Assembly: GCF_001905725.1 (NCBI RefSeq)
Contig: NZ_LIWB01000005.1
Span: forward strand, 477,441-541,440
Direction of reading: 5' to 3'
Length of the DNA stretch: 64,000 nt
DNA from: Streptomyces sp. CB02400
GTDB taxonomy: Bacteria; Actinomycetota; Actinomycetes; Streptomycetales; Streptomycetaceae
Made by a program: the position numbers and the translations under genes. Below, piece by piece: positions 1-9,169 of this stretch (position 1 is the stretch's first letter; each line of letters opens with the position of its first letter). The notes under the pieces were generated by a model. The model did no database searches. It had not been told where the DNA came from and worked only from the letters and a program-made list of their open reading frames with translations.

Positions 1-649
1 CCGTACGGCGACGGCCTCCGCGCGGGAGACCGCCGACCGCATCCGGGAGTCGGGCGGCGAGGCCGTCGTCCTCCAGGCCGACCTCACCGACGAGGACGCC
101 TGCCACCGCGTGGTGGCCGAGGCGGCCGACCGGCTCGGCGGCCGGCTGACCGCGCTCGTCAACAACGCCGGCGTCCAGCCGGTCCAGGAGCTCGCCGGAA
201 TGACGGCGGCCGAATGGCGCACGGTCGTGGACACCAACCTGACCACCGTCTTCGCCTGCACCCAGGCGGCGGCGGAGCTGATGCGGGACGCCGGAGGAAC
301 CATCACCCACATCGCCTCCGTCGAGGCCCACATCCCGGCGCCCGGCCACGCCCACTACACCGCCTCCAAGGCGGCGGTGGTGGCGCACGCCCGCGCGGCG
401 GCCCAGGAGTACGGCCCGTGGGGCGTGCGCGTCAACACGGTCTCGCCCGGCCTGATCGACCGGGAGGGCCTGGCCGACGCCTGGCCCGAGGGCGTACGAC
501 GCTGGCGGCAGGCGTCCGCCGTGGGCCGGCTCGGCCGCCCGGAGGACATCGGCGACGCCTGCGTGTTCCTCGCCTCCCGGCTCGCGTCCTGGGTGACCGG
601 CCACGACCTGGTGGTGGACGGGGGAGCCACGGCCCGGCCGACCTGGTGA
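1..649 (+). CDS. SDR family oxidoreductase (5' truncated)
   Basis: The reading frame is already open at base 2, so the N-terminus and the Rossmann TGxxxGIG motif lie outside the window; about 215 residues are visible. The NNAG motif and an active-site Ser followed by Y-T-A-S-K (YxxxK) identify a classical short-chain dehydrogenase/reductase using NAD(P)H. A typical C-terminal segment follows (RLGRPEDIGDACVFLAS, then VTGHDLVVDGG), as in FabG-like enzymes. An internal GTG at 110 could be mistaken for a start, but codon bias continues upstream. The substrate cannot be assigned. Confidence 0.9.
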   Translation, partial: RTATASARETADRIRESGGEAVVLQADLTDEDACHRVVAEAADRLGGRLTALVNNAGVQPVQELAGMTAAEWRTVVDTNLTTVFACTQAAAELMRDAGGTITHIASVEAHIPAPGHAHYTASKAAVVAHARAAAQEYGPWGVRVNTVSPGLIDREGLADAWPEGVRRWRQASAVGRLGRPEDIGDACVFLASRLASWVTGHDLVVDGGATARPTW

Positions 650-710
650 GCACACCGGGCCCGCCATCCGTACGTAACCCGGAGCGGGACGGCCGGGAGG
701 CGGGTACGAC

Positions 711-2543
711 GTGGAGCGACGGCGGAGCGAGGCGGCGGACGATGGCGGACGACACGGAACCCCGAACAGTCGCGGACCCCGGCGACTTCAAGGGCTGGTG
801 CTGCTGGGCGCCCTGCTGGTCCTGCTCGTCCTCGGCGGCGCGGCCCCGGCGAGCGCCCACGCCGCCCTCCGCGGCAGCGACCCCGAGGGCGGAAGCGTCG
901 TCAAGTCCGCGCCCCGCCACCTCACCCTGACCTTCACGGAGTCCGTCGGCCTGCTCGACGACTCCTTCCGTGTCTACGGCCCCGACAACCGCCGGGTCCA
1001 CCTGGGCGAGCCGCAGCACGCGGACGGCGCCTCCGACACCGCCCGCGCGGACCTGCCCGGCGGTCTCGCCGACGGCACGTACACGGTGGCCTGGCGGGTC
1101 GTCTCCGCCGACAGCCACCCGGTCTCCGGCGCCTTCACCTTCTCCATCGGCACACCCTCGCCCACCCCGCCCGCCGCCCCCGCGGACCACGCCGAGCACC
1201 CGGTCACCAAGAGCCTCTACGACACCGGCCGCTACCTCGCGTACATCGCCGCCGCGCTGCTCATCGGCACGGCGGCGTTCGCGGCGCTGTGCCGGCCACC
1301 GGACCCCGCCCCGCTGCGGCTGCCGCTGCTCACCGGCTGGTGGACCCTGCTGACGGCCACGACCGCCCTGCTCGTCCTGCGCGCCCCGTACGAGAACGGC
1401 ACCTCACCGGCGACCGCCCTCGACCTCTCGGCGTTCACCGACACCCTCACCGGCCGCCCGGGCATCGCCCTGCTGACCCGCCTGGCCCTGCTGCTGGTGG
1501 CAGCGCTTCTCGTACCGCTCCTGAGGCGCCGCGACCCGCGGACCCGCCTGCCGGCCGGCGCGGCGATCGCGATCGCCCTGGCCCTGACCTGGGCGGCGGC
1601 CGAACACGCCTCCGCCGGTATCCAGGTCCCGTCGGCCATGACGTCGTCCGTGCTCCACCTGCTGGCGACGGCGTGCTGGCTCGGCGGCCTGGCCGCCCTC
1701 CTCCTCACCCTCCACCGCGCGAAGACCCCGCCGCCGACCGCCACGGTCACGCGCTTCTCCCGCCTGGCCCTCGCCTCGGTGACCGTCCTCGTCGTCACCG
1801 GCGTCTACCAGTCCTGGCGCGGCCTCGGCTCCTGGTCCGCCCTCACGGAGACGTCGTACGGCCGGACCCTGACCGTCAAACTCGCCGCGACGCTCTTCCT
1901 GCTGTTGGCGGCGGCCCTGTCCCGCCGCTGGACGGCCCTTCTGGCGACACCGGCGACGGTGGAGGAACGCGTACCGGAACTGGTGGGCGCGCCCGGAGCC
2001 CCTCCGGAGCCAAGGCCAGTGATCTCACCGACGGACGAACCGGGGGACCGCCACCGCCGAGCCCTGCGCCGCTCCGTACTCGCCGAAGTCGTCGTGGCGG
2101 TGGTCGTCCTGCTGGTCACCACGGTGCTGACCGGCACCCTCCCCGCCCGCGCGGAGGCGGAGGCGGCCAAGGCCCCCGAGCCGCAGGTGGCCGGCCTCCC
2201 CGGCGCGGAGGCGTTCACGGTCCCCTACGACGTGGGCACCCCCGGCGGCCGGGGCACGGTGCAGCTCACGATGGACCCGGGCCGGGTGGGCGAGAACGGC
2301 CTCCAGGCGGTGGTCTTCGGCCCCCGGGGCGCCCTGACCTCCGTACCGGAACTCCGTGCCTCCTTCACCCTCGCGGCGAAGGACATCGGCCCCATCGACG
2401 CGAAACTGACCGACCGAGGCGGCTACTGGGCCACCAACGACCTCGACCTCCCCCTCGAAGGCACCTGGACGATGAAACTGACGATCCGGGTCTCCGAGGT
2501 GGACCAGGTGAGCGGGACGCGGCAGGTGGAGATCACCCGCTGA
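711..2543 (+). CDS. CopC/CopD (YcnJ-like) copper resistance membrane protein
   Basis: A 610-residue fusion. A hydrophobic signal-like segment (about residues 28-48) is followed by a CopC beta-sandwich starting with His-Ala-Ala-Leu, whose N-terminal His is the usual Cu(II) ligand after signal cleavage. Next is a CopD domain of about eight membrane helices (residues 165-400), then a ninth helix and a C-terminal extracellular beta domain, as in YcnJ. CopC-CopD proteins bind periplasmic or extracellular copper and are linked to its uptake. The GTG at 711 gives a rather long charged N-terminus, so a later start is possible. The DM13 protein gene follows 102 bases downstream on the same strand. Confidence 0.88.
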   Translation: MERRRSEAADDGGRHGTPNSRGPRRLQGLVLLGALLVLLVLGGAAPASAHAALRGSDPEGGSVVKSAPRHLTLTFTESVGLLDDSFRVYGPDNRRVHLGEPQHADGASDTARADLPGGLADGTYTVAWRVVSADSHPVSGAFTFSIGTPSPTPPAAPADHAEHPVTKSLYDTGRYLAYIAAALLIGTAAFAALCRPPDPAPLRLPLLTGWWTLLTATTALLVLRAPYENGTSPATALDLSAFTDTLTGRPGIALLTRLALLLVAALLVPLLRRRDPRTRLPAGAAIAIALALTWAAAEHASAGIQVPSAMTSSVLHLLATACWLGGLAALLLTLHRAKTPPPTATVTRFSRLALASVTVLVVTGVYQSWRGLGSWSALTETSYGRTLTVKLAATLFLLLAAALSRRWTALLATPATVEERVPELVGAPGAPPEPRPVISPTDEPGDRHRRALRRSVLAEVVVAVVVLLVTTVLTGTLPARAEAEAAKAPEPQVAGLPGAEAFTVPYDVGTPGGRGTVQLTMDPGRVGENGLQAVVFGPRGALTSVPELRASFTLAAKDIGPIDAKLTDRGGYWATNDLDLPLEGTWTMKLTIRVSEVDQVSGTRQVEITR

Positions 2544-2645
2544 ACACGTGCCGGGCCGTCAATGACGCGTGACACGTAAGGATTTCGTCATCCGCCACGC
2601 TGTTCCGGACGGCCGGTCCGCCCCGTTGGATGGGAGCCGAGACAG

Positions 2646-3239
2646 GTGATCCCCAGGAAGGCGAAGGACATGGGACGGGTGCGGAGCGCGCTGGTCAGGC
2701 CGTGGACGGTCGGGGTGCTGATGGTGGCGGTCGCCGGGGCAGGCTTCGGGCTGTACTGGTTCCAGCCGTGGAAGCTGTGGCAGGACGAGACGGTGCAGGA
2801 GGCGCTGCCCGAGGCGCCGGCAGCCGTCTCGACACCGCCTGCCGGGGGACCGTCCGGGGCGGAGTCCACCCCGCCTCCGGCCGGCCCGGCGACGCTGGCG
2901 AGCGGCGAGTTGATCAGCCACGAGCACGCGACGTCCGGCACGGTGAAGTTCGTGCGGCTGTCCGACGGCAGTCATGTGGTGCGCCTGGAAGGGCTCGACA
3001 CCAGCAACGGTCCCGACCTGCACGTGTGGCTGACCGACGCGCCGGTGAAGGAAGGACGCGCCGGCTGGCACGTCTTCGACGACGGCCGGTACGTCAGCCT
3101 CGGCAAGCTCAAGGGCAACAAGGGCAGCCAGAACTACGCCGTGCCCGAGGACATCGACCCGTCCCGCTACACCAGCGTCAGCATCTGGTGCGACCGCTTC
3201 GACGTCTCCTTCGGAGCGGCGGAACTCACCCGCGCCTGA
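2646..3239 (+). CDS. DM13 domain-containing membrane-anchored protein
   Basis: 197 residues from the GTG at 2646. An ATG at 2670, preceded by an AGGAAGG-like sequence, gives 189 residues and may be the true start. One N-terminal membrane segment (LMVAVAGAGFGLYWF) is followed by a Pro/Ala-rich linker and a C-terminal DM13 domain. Visible DM13 hallmarks are SGTVKFVRLSDG, GPDLHVWL and a late Cys in SIWCDRF. DM13 is a small beta domain proposed to act in extracytoplasmic electron transfer or redox reactions. Together with the CopC/CopD gene upstream this suggests an extracytoplasmic metal/redox pair, which is inference from adjacency only. Confidence 0.82.
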   Translation: MIPRKAKDMGRVRSALVRPWTVGVLMVAVAGAGFGLYWFQPWKLWQDETVQEALPEAPAAVSTPPAGGPSGAESTPPPAGPATLASGELISHEHATSGTVKFVRLSDGSHVVRLEGLDTSNGPDLHVWLTDAPVKEGRAGWHVFDDGRYVSLGKLKGNKGSQNYAVPEDIDPSRYTSVSIWCDRFDVSFGAAELTRA

Positions 3240-3267
3240 CGGCCGGGCCGGACGTCACGACACCGCG

Positions 3268-3933
3268 TCACGCCGTCCCGCAGCGACTGCGGAGGAGTTC
3301 CACACCGTCGCCTTCGAGATCGTCGCAGTACGCCGCGCGCCCGGTCATGGCCATGATCAGGGCCAAGGTGGGGCCGGACACGAGAGGCCCGGAACCGGTC
3401 GCGAACGGGCCGTCGTCCGCCACGAGTCTCAGGCCCCCGATGCGTCCCTTGGCGACGACCACGAGATCCGTGCCCTGGTAGTACTCGGCCGTCTCCGTGA
3501 CGACGTCGATCGGATGGTCGCGGCGGATGCCCAGCGGACGCCGGATGTCCTCCCCGTGCACGACCGTCTCGCCCAGCATGGCGATGGCGGGCAGGAGAGG
3601 CTTGGTCGTGCTCGGGACGACGCGCCGGAAACGCCCGAGGGTCTCGCCCGGGGTCGCGCCGAGCTGCTCGGCCAGCCGCACGGCCACCTGCTTGTCGAAG
3701 TCGAACCGGCAGCGGATCACACCCGCCAGCCAGCGCACGGTGTCGAGACTCGCGCCCGCGGTCAGGTGCGCCAGCACCTCACGTACCGTCAAACCGTCGC
3801 AGAGCGAGGGCGTCGTCCACTGCTCGTCCGTCAGCCCCGCGAGATCGGCCGCCAGCGCCGCCCGTTCGGCGCGGATCAAGGGCCAGACCCCGGTCTCACG
3901 ATGGCGGTCTGCTGTCAGTGCCGGATCAGTCAT
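3268..3933 (-). CDS. Maleylpyruvate isomerase family mycothiol-dependent enzyme
   Basis: 221 residues with the DinB-like four-helix fold of the actinobacterial maleylpyruvate isomerase family. Key features are the LCDGLTVREVLAHLTAG segment, with the metal-ligand His of the first conserved motif, and GETVVHGEDIRRPLG, with the second His and Glu-Asp. Family members use mycothiol for thiol-transfer or isomerisation reactions; the substrate here is unknown. It reads leftward and converges on the DM13 gene, with 28 bases between the stops. A second, more distant member of the family lies at 24086. Confidence 0.85.
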   Translation of the reverse strand: MTDPALTADRHRETGVWPLIRAERAALAADLAGLTDEQWTTPSLCDGLTVREVLAHLTAGASLDTVRWLAGVIRCRFDFDKQVAVRLAEQLGATPGETLGRFRRVVPSTTKPLLPAIAMLGETVVHGEDIRRPLGIRRDHPIDVVTETAEYYQGTDLVVVAKGRIGGLRLVADDGPFATGSGPLVSGPTLALIMAMTGRAAYCDDLEGDGVELLRSRCGTA

Positions 3934-3964
3934 ACGAAGGAAGACCCTTACCTCGGAGCAAAGT

Positions 3965-4204
3965 CATCGTTCATGAGCGATCTTTGTCCGCGAGCCCGAG
4001 GCCTGACGGTACGTGACCGGTTTGCGGTGGTCGCGGACGGCGAGTACGGCTTCGCGGGCGAGGGCGGCGGCGCGGGCGGTGCGGCTGCCTCGTGGGGGTG
4101 CCTTGCGCGCTGTGGCCCGGCGCGACGGTACGGCAGCCCCGGCACAGGCCGCCGATGAAGGCGGCAGGGCGGCCGGTCGCGCCGCACTCGGTGCGCTCCG
4201 GCAT
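3965..4204 (-). pseudogene. Possible frameshifted small Cys-motif/HTH-like protein
   Basis: Leftward from an ATG at 4204, strongly GC3-biased codons encode MPERTECGATGRPAAFIGG followed by L-C-R-G-C, a Cys-x2-Cys knuckle. About 35 codons in, the codon bias switches to another frame. That frame continues with ARAAALAREAVLAVRDHRK and ends at a TGA near 3965 with a helix-turn-helix-like tail. The original frame becomes an Arg/Pro-rich string. This pattern fits a small zinc-ribbon plus HTH-like gene broken by one indel, or a sequencing error. No family is recognised with certainty. It would sit just upstream of, and co-oriented with, the gene starting at 3933. Confidence 0.35.
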
Positions 4205-4330
4205 GAGGCGGCCGTGGAAGCGGGGTTCGGGAGTGTCGAGCCGTGGACGGCGTAGGCACGGGTGGCAGCTTGTCCCGTAGGCGGCGGGTGAGGGGCTCCC
4301 GGACGAAAGGTCCGGCCCCGCGCTCCCCCG

Positions 4331-4336
4331 TACCCT
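4331..4336 (+). promoter_or_regulatory. -10-like TACCCT of a predicted leaderless transcript
   Basis: TACCCT ends 6 bases before the GTG at 4343 and no Shine-Dalgarno sequence lies between, so transcription would start at or next to the start codon. No clear -35 element is visible. Confidence 0.4.
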
Positions 4337-4342
4337 GTCCCC

Positions 4343-5299
4343 GTGCCGTCCTCCCGCCTGCATCGTGTCGCCGTTCTCGTGCTCGTGGGGGCGAAGCCGC
4401 TCGACGTCGGTATTCCCGCGCAGGTCTTCACGACCCGCGCGAGCATGCCGTACGAGGTGCGTGTGTGCGGGGCGGCGCCCGGGCTGGTGACCGGTGGCGA
4501 CGGGCTGTCGTACTACGTCGCCCACGGTCTCGACGCGCTCGCGTGGGCCGACATCGTCTTCATCCCCGGCTACCGGTTCCCGGACCGCGACGACCCGCCG
4601 GGGGCCGTCGTCGACGCGCTGATCGCGGCCCACGCCCGGGGCACGCGGCTCGCCGCCATCTCGACGGGCGCCTTCGCGCTCGCCGCCACGGGCCTGCTCG
4701 ACGGCAGACGCGCCACGACGCACTGGCACTACACGCGGGCGCTCGCGGCGAAGCATCCGCTCGTCCGGGTCGACGAGAACGTCCTGTTCGTCGACGAGGG
4801 CAGCGTGCTGACGTCGGCGGGCGCCGCCTCGGGCATCGACCTGTGCCTGCACATCCTGCGCGGCGACCTCGGAGTGGCCGCGTCGAACCACGCGGCCCGG
4901 CGCCTGGTCGCGGCCCCCTACCGCAGCGGCGGCCAGGCGCAGTACGTACCGCGCAGCGTGCCCGAGCCGCTCGGCGAGCGGTTCGCCGCCACCCGCGAGT
5001 GGGCGCTGCACCGGCTCGGCGAGTCCCTCACCCTCGAGGTGCTCGCGCGGCATGCGGGGGTCTCGCCGCGCACGTTGTCGCGGCGCTTCGTCGAGGACAC
5101 GGGGTACACGCCGATGCAGTGGGTCATGCGCGCCCGCGTCGACGTGGCCCGTGAGCTGCTCGAGCGTTCGCAGCGGAGCGTGGAGCAGATCGCCGCCGAC
5201 GTCGGTCTGGGCACCGGCGCGAATCTGCGGCTGCACTTCCAGCACATCCTCGGCACCACGCCGAGCGAGTACCGGCGCACTTTCGCCCAGGGCGAGTAG
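4343..5299 (+). CDS. GlxA family (DJ-1/PfpI + AraC HTH) transcriptional regulator
   Basis: 318 residues. The N-terminal half (1-190) is a DJ-1/PfpI amidase-like domain (VAVLVLVGAKPLDVGIPAQVF; AAISTGAFALAATGLLDGR). In the segment AISTGAF the nucleophile-elbow Cys of active PfpI enzymes is replaced by Thr or Ser, so this is a sensor and not a hydrolase. The C-terminal half (210-318) is an AraC-type double HTH (LARHAGVSPRTLSRRF; QIAADVGLGTGANLRLHF; then TPSEYRR). The GTG start has a TACCCT -10 element 6 bases ahead and no SD. The GAPDH gene follows by about 120 bases on the same strand and is a plausible target. Confidence 0.88.
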   Translation: MPSSRLHRVAVLVLVGAKPLDVGIPAQVFTTRASMPYEVRVCGAAPGLVTGGDGLSYYVAHGLDALAWADIVFIPGYRFPDRDDPPGAVVDALIAAHARGTRLAAISTGAFALAATGLLDGRRATTHWHYTRALAAKHPLVRVDENVLFVDEGSVLTSAGAASGIDLCLHILRGDLGVAASNHAARRLVAAPYRSGGQAQYVPRSVPEPLGERFAATREWALHRLGESLTLEVLARHAGVSPRTLSRRFVEDTGYTPMQWVMRARVDVARELLERSQRSVEQIAADVGLGTGANLRLHFQHILGTTPSEYRRTFAQGE

Positions 5300-5420
5300 C
5301 CCGTCGGCACGTGGCGCGATCCTTTTGAACCATGGCGATCGCGCCGCTGTCACGGGCGGACGCCGCACGCGACGCTGGTGGCGAACCGCAGGGATCACAG
5401 GGACCGAAGGGACACCCCTC

Positions 5421-6419
5421 ATGACGCGCATCGCGATCAACGGATTCGGCCGCATCGGACGCAATGTGCTGCGCGCACTGCTCGAACGCGACAGCGACCT
5501 CGACATCGTCGCCGTGAACGACCTCACGGAGCCCGCCACCCTCGCCCGGCTGCTCGCCTACGACACGACGGCCGGCCGGCTCGGCCGCCCGGTGACCGCA
5601 GACGGGGACGCCCTCGTCGTCGACGGCCGTCGCATCAAGGTGCTCGCCGAGCGCGAACCGGCGCGGCTGCCCTGGGCCGAGCTCGGCGTGGACATCGTGC
5701 TCGAGGCGACCGGCCGCTTCACGTCGGCCAAGGCCGCCCGTGCCCACCTCGACGCCGGCGCGAAGAAGGTGCTCGTCGGTGCGCCGTCGGACGGCGCCGA
5801 CGTCACGCTCGCGTTCGGGGTCAACACCGGCGCGTACGACCCGGACGTGCACACGATCGTCTCGAACGCCTCGTGCACGACCAACGCGCTCGCGCCGCTG
5901 GCCGCGGTGCTCGACGAGCTCGCCGGCATCGAGCACGGCTTCATGACGACGGTGCACGCCTACACGCAGGAGCAGAACCTGCAGGACGGTCCGCACCGCG
6001 ACGCCCGCCGCGCCCGTGCCGCCGCCGTCAACATCGTGCCGACCACGACGGGTGCCGCCAAGGCGATCGGTCTGGTGCTGCCGAACCTCGACGGCAAGCT
6101 GTCGGGCGACTCGATCCGGGTGCCGGTTCCGGTGGGCTCGATCGTCGAACTCAACACGACCGTCGCCCGCGACGTGACGCGCGACGAGGTGCTGGCGGCG
6201 TACCGCGCGGCGGCGGAAGGCCCGCTCGCCGGCGTCCTCGAGTACTCGGAGGACCCGCTCGTGTCGTCCGACATCACGGGCAATCCTGCCTCGTCGATCT
6301 TCGACTCGGCCCTCACCCGTGTCGACGGCCGTCACGTCAAGGTGGTCGCCTGGTACGACAACGAGTGGGGCTTCTCGAACCGGGTGATCGACACGCTCGG
6401 GCTCCTCGCCACCCGCTGA
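5421..6419 (+). CDS. gap: Glyceraldehyde-3-phosphate dehydrogenase, type I
   Basis: 332 residues, full length. The N-terminus carries the NAD-binding INGFGRIGRNVLRAL motif. The catalytic Cys is in SNASCTTNAL, the assisting His in TVHAYTQEQ, and the C-terminus has the conserved WYDNEWGFSNR. It catalyses the reversible phosphorylating oxidation of glyceraldehyde-3-phosphate to 1,3-bisphosphoglycerate. The ATG at 5421 is chosen because homology starts there and GAAGGGA precedes it. Streptomyces usually carry their main gap gene in a glycolytic cluster with pgk and tpi. This copy instead stands beside a GlxA-type regulator, so it is probably a secondary, conditionally expressed isozyme (inference). 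A strong terminator follows. Confidence 0.93.
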   Translation: MTRIAINGFGRIGRNVLRALLERDSDLDIVAVNDLTEPATLARLLAYDTTAGRLGRPVTADGDALVVDGRRIKVLAEREPARLPWAELGVDIVLEATGRFTSAKAARAHLDAGAKKVLVGAPSDGADVTLAFGVNTGAYDPDVHTIVSNASCTTNALAPLAAVLDELAGIEHGFMTTVHAYTQEQNLQDGPHRDARRARAAAVNIVPTTTGAAKAIGLVLPNLDGKLSGDSIRVPVPVGSIVELNTTVARDVTRDEVLAAYRAAAEGPLAGVLEYSEDPLVSSDITGNPASSIFDSALTRVDGRHVKVVAWYDNEWGFSNRVIDTLGLLATR

Positions 6420-6477
6420 CGGGAGGGAGCAGGGCGGCCCCGTTCCGCCGTCCGCTTCCGGAACCGCGACCGTACAC

Positions 6478-6513
6478 GTCGAAGGGCCCCCTGTTTCCAG
6501 GGGGCCCTTCGAC
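6478..6513. terminator. Perfect 16-bp hairpin terminator
   Basis: Arms 6478-6493 and 6498-6513 are exact reverse complements around a TTTC loop. It lies between gap (+) and tRNA-Ser (-) and can serve both directions. Confidence 0.85.
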
Positions 6514-6532
6514 AACGTGCCCGGTGAGGCAC

Positions 6533-6620
6533 TGGCGGAGGATACGAGATTCGAACTCGTGAGGGGTTGCCCCCAACACGCTTTCCAAGCGTGCGCCCTA
6601 GGCCTCTAGGCGAATCCTCC
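6533..6620 (-). tRNA. tRNA-Ser (anticodon GGA)
   Basis: Read on the minus strand: acceptor GGAGGAT pairs with ATCCTCC, discriminator G, and CCA is encoded. The anticodon arm CACGC-TTGGAAA-GCGTG gives anticodon GGA. A long variable arm, as expected for class II tRNA-Ser, and a standard GTTCGAATC T-loop are present. Length is 88 nt including CCA. Confidence 0.95.
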
Positions 6621-6697
6621 GGTGGGAACATTACATGACCGAGAGGAGTGCTCGCGAACTCGTTCCTCGCCCGCGACATGGGGTAGCCTCTGGCGTA

Positions 6698-6783
6698 GCC
6701 CCTCACGCGGCGCTATCTGATTGAACTCCCCCAGGGCCGGAAGGCAGCAAGGGTAGGTCGGCTCTGGCGGGTGCGTGGGGGGC
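6698..6783 (+). ncRNA. ffs: SRP RNA (4.5S, small bacterial type)
   Basis: The conserved domain IV motif CAGGGCCGGAAGGCAGCAA (6732-6750) binds Ffh and is diagnostic. The 5' segment CCCCTCACGC (6699-6708) pairs with GCGTGGGG near 6773-6780, closing one long hairpin of about 85 nt. Location directly upstream of dnaX is the usual place in Streptomyces. Exact ends are estimated from the pairing. Confidence 0.9.
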
Positions 6784-6824
6784 GCCTGTGTTCCGGGCGT
6801 ACGGGCCGGTTGTCAGTGGACGCC

Positions 6825-6830
6825 TATAAC
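6825..6830 (+). promoter_or_regulatory. TATAAC -10 element before dnaX
   Basis: TATAAC ends 9 bases before the GTG at 6840, and no SD sequence is visible. The spacing fits transcription starting at or within a few bases of the start codon. The -35 region is weak. Confidence 0.4.
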
Positions 6831-6839
6831 CTCGTATGC

Positions 6840-9080
6840 GTGTCGTCTCTCGCGTTGTACCGCCGCTACCGCCCGGAGTCCTTCGCCGAGGTCATCGGGC
6901 AGGAGCATGTCACCGACCCGCTGCAGCAGGCGCTGCGGAACAACCGGGTCAATCACGCGTACCTGTTCAGCGGTCCGCGCGGGTGCGGCAAGACGACCAG
7001 CGCGCGGATCCTGGCGCGGTGCCTGAACTGCGAGCAGGGCCCGACCCCGACGCCGTGCGGGGAGTGCCAGTCCTGCCGTGACCTCGCGCGCAACGGACCG
7101 GGTTCGATCGACGTCATCGAGATCGACGCCGCTTCCCACGGTGGTGTGGACGACGCCCGTGACCTGCGCGAGAAGGCGTTCTTCGGGCCCGCGGGCAGCC
7201 GCTACAAGATCTACATCATCGACGAGGCCCACATGGTCACGCCGGCCGGTTTCAACGCGCTGCTCAAGGTCGTCGAGGAGCCACCGGAGCACCTGAAGTT
7301 CATCTTCGCCACCACCGAGCCCGAGAAGGTCATCGGGACCATCCGGTCGCGTACGCACCACTACCCGTTCCGGCTGGTGCCGCCCGGCACCCTGCGGGAC
7401 TACCTCGGTGAGGTGTGCGGCAAGGAGGACATCCCCGTCGACGAGGGCGTGCTGCCGCTCGTCGTGCGGGCCGGTGCCGGGTCCGTGCGTGACTCGATGT
7501 CCGTCATGGACCAGCTCCTCGCCGGTGCGGGTGAGGACGGTGTGACGTATGCCATGGCCACCTCCCTGCTGGGGTACACGGACAGCTCGCTGCTCGACTC
7601 CGTCGTCGAGGCCTTCGCGACCGGTGACGGTGCCGCCGCCTTCGAGATCGTCGACCGGGTGATCGAGGGGGGTAATGACCCGCGGCGGTTCGTCGCCGAT
7701 CTGCTGGAGCGGCTGCGGGACCTCGTCATCCTCGCCGCCGTGCCCGACGCCGCAGAGAAGGGGCTCATCGACGCCCCCGCCGACGTGATCGAGCGGATGC
7801 AGGCACAGGCCGGCACCTTCGGGGCCGCCGAGCTGAGCCGCGCCGCCGACCTCGTCAACGAGGGGCTCACCGAGATGCGCGGCGCCAACTCGCCGCGCCT
7901 CCAGCTCGAGCTGATCTGCGCCCGCGTACTGCTGCCCGCCGCCTACGGCGACGAGCGCTCGGTCATGGCCCGGCTGGACCGGATCGAGCGCGGGGTGAAC
8001 TTCTCCGCGGGCGGCGCCGGTGCCGGCATGCCCGCCGTGGCGTACGTACCCGGGCCGGAGGCCCACGGGGGGGCGCCGGGGCAGGGCTTCGTCGAGCCGG
8101 GGGGCGGTCCCGCTGCCGCCCGTGCGGCGGTACGAGGGCCCGGTCCCGCTCCTGTTCCGGCGCCGTCCGCCCCCGCTCCCGCGCCCGCTCCCCCCGTCCC
8201 GCAGGTTCAGCAGCCCCCGGCGCCCGCCGCCCCGGTGCCGTCCGAGGCTCCGCCCGCGCCCGGTGCTCCCAGCGCCCCCGGTGCCTGGCCCACCGCCGCC
8301 TCCGCCGGTGGCGGCCGCCGGCCGGGCGGCTGGCCCACGGCCGCCCCGGCGGGCGGGGCCCAGTCCTCGGCCTCGGCCCCGGTCGGCGCCCCCGCGCCCC
8401 CACCTGCCGCCCCCCAGGCGGCCCCCGCGCCCGCGCCCTCGGGCGGTGGCGGCGGTGGGCTCGACCCCCGCATGCTCTGGCCGAACATCCTGGAAACGGT
8501 CAAGAACCGTCGTCGCTTCACCTGGATCCTGCTCAGCCAGAACGCCCAGGTGACCGGCTTCGACGGCACGATCCTCCAGATCGGCTTCGTGAACGCCGGC
8601 GCGCGGGACAACTTCCTCAGCAGCGGCAGCGAGGACGTACTGCGTCAGGCGCTGGCCGAGCAGTTCAACGTGCAGTGGAAGATCGAGGCGGTCGTCGACC
8701 CGTCCGGCGGCGGGGGTGGTGGCGGGGGCATGGCGGCACCGGCCGCGGTCCCGGCCGGGCCACCCGCCGGCGCCCGTAACGGCGGCGGTGGCGGCGGCTA
8801 CGGCGGTGGCGGCGGGTACGACGGCCCCGGAGGCGGTCAGCGGCCCTCCGCCCCCCAGGCGAGCGCCCCGGCCGCCGCACCCGCGCAGCCGACGAGTACC
8901 CCGCCGCCCGCACCCGCCCCGGCGCCCCGCCCGTCCGCCCCTGAGCCGCCGCCCGTCTCGCCCGAGGACGACGTTCCCGAGGACGACGACCCCGACCTGG
9001 ACGAGTCCGCCCTCTCCGGGAAGGACCTGCTCGTCCGCGAGCTGGGCGCGACGGTCGTCGAGGAGGTCACGAACGACTAG
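6840..9080 (+). CDS. dnaX: DNA polymerase III subunits gamma and tau
   Basis: 746 residues from the GTG at 6840, where family homology begins ([19 protein letters not shown]). The clamp-loader AAA+ module has Walker [11 protein letters not shown] (45-54), a zinc module with C64, C73, C76 and C79, and Walker B IIDEAH (126-131). The collar domain follows to about residue 400. A very long Pro/Ala/Gly-rich linker (roughly 410-540 and 620-720) surrounds a folded segment with [20 protein letters not shown]. The acidic C-terminus ends near EEVTND. The subunit loads the beta clamp and tethers Pol III cores in the replisome. An upstream in-frame start near 6771 would overlap the SRP RNA and is unlikely. 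Confidence 0.95.
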   Translation: MSSLALYRRYRPESFAEVIGQEHVTDPLQQALRNNRVNHAYLFSGPRGCGKTTSARILARCLNCEQGPTPTPCGECQSCRDLARNGPGSIDVIEIDAASHGGVDDARDLREKAFFGPAGSRYKIYIIDEAHMVTPAGFNALLKVVEEPPEHLKFIFATTEPEKVIGTIRSRTHHYPFRLVPPGTLRDYLGEVCGKEDIPVDEGVLPLVVRAGAGSVRDSMSVMDQLLAGAGEDGVTYAMATSLLGYTDSSLLDSVVEAFATGDGAAAFEIVDRVIEGGNDPRRFVADLLERLRDLVILAAVPDAAEKGLIDAPADVIERMQAQAGTFGAAELSRAADLVNEGLTEMRGANSPRLQLELICARVLLPAAYGDERSVMARLDRIERGVNFSAGGAGAGMPAVAYVPGPEAHGGAPGQGFVEPGGGPAAARAAVRGPGPAPVPAPSAPAPAPAPPVPQVQQPPAPAAPVPSEAPPAPGAPSAPGAWPTAASAGGGRRPGGWPTAAPAGGAQSSASAPVGAPAPPPAAPQAAPAPAPSGGGGGGLDPRMLWPNILETVKNRRRFTWILLSQNAQVTGFDGTILQIGFVNAGARDNFLSSGSEDVLRQALAEQFNVQWKIEAVVDPSGGGGGGGGMAAPAAVPAGPPAGARNGGGGGGYGGGGGYDGPGGGQRPSAPQASAPAAAPAQPTSTPPPAPAPAPRPSAPEPPPVSPEDDVPEDDDPDLDESALSGKDLLVRELGATVVEEVTND

Positions 9081-9156
9081 GTGTTCGGAGGAACGCACGA
9101 ACGGCGTCCGCTCGTCCCTTCGGAAGCCCGCACAAAACGAACCCGCCGTCTCCCGT

Positions 9157-9162
9157 TAGGCT
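9157..9162 (+). promoter_or_regulatory. TAGGCT -10 element of a likely leaderless purD transcript
   Basis: TAGGCT ends 7 bases before the GTG at 9170; no SD sequence lies in between. The -35 region is not clear. Confidence 0.45.
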
Positions 9163-9169
9163 GACCCCC

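Noticed and set aside
711..930. Overlapping frame at the SDR/copper-protein junction as a separate gene
   Set aside because: It changes frame relative to the strong codon bias of both neighbours and encodes low-complexity Arg/Gly/Pro sequence.
5052..5420. N-terminal extension of GAPDH by about 120 residues
   Set aside because: The in-frame extension runs through the regulator gene in another frame. Homology and an SD place the start at 5421.
6533..6620. tRNA genes as prophage or ICE attachment sites
   Set aside because: No integrase, excisionase or duplicated tRNA 3' end accompanies any tRNA. The only repeat is the complete tRNA-Asp pair.
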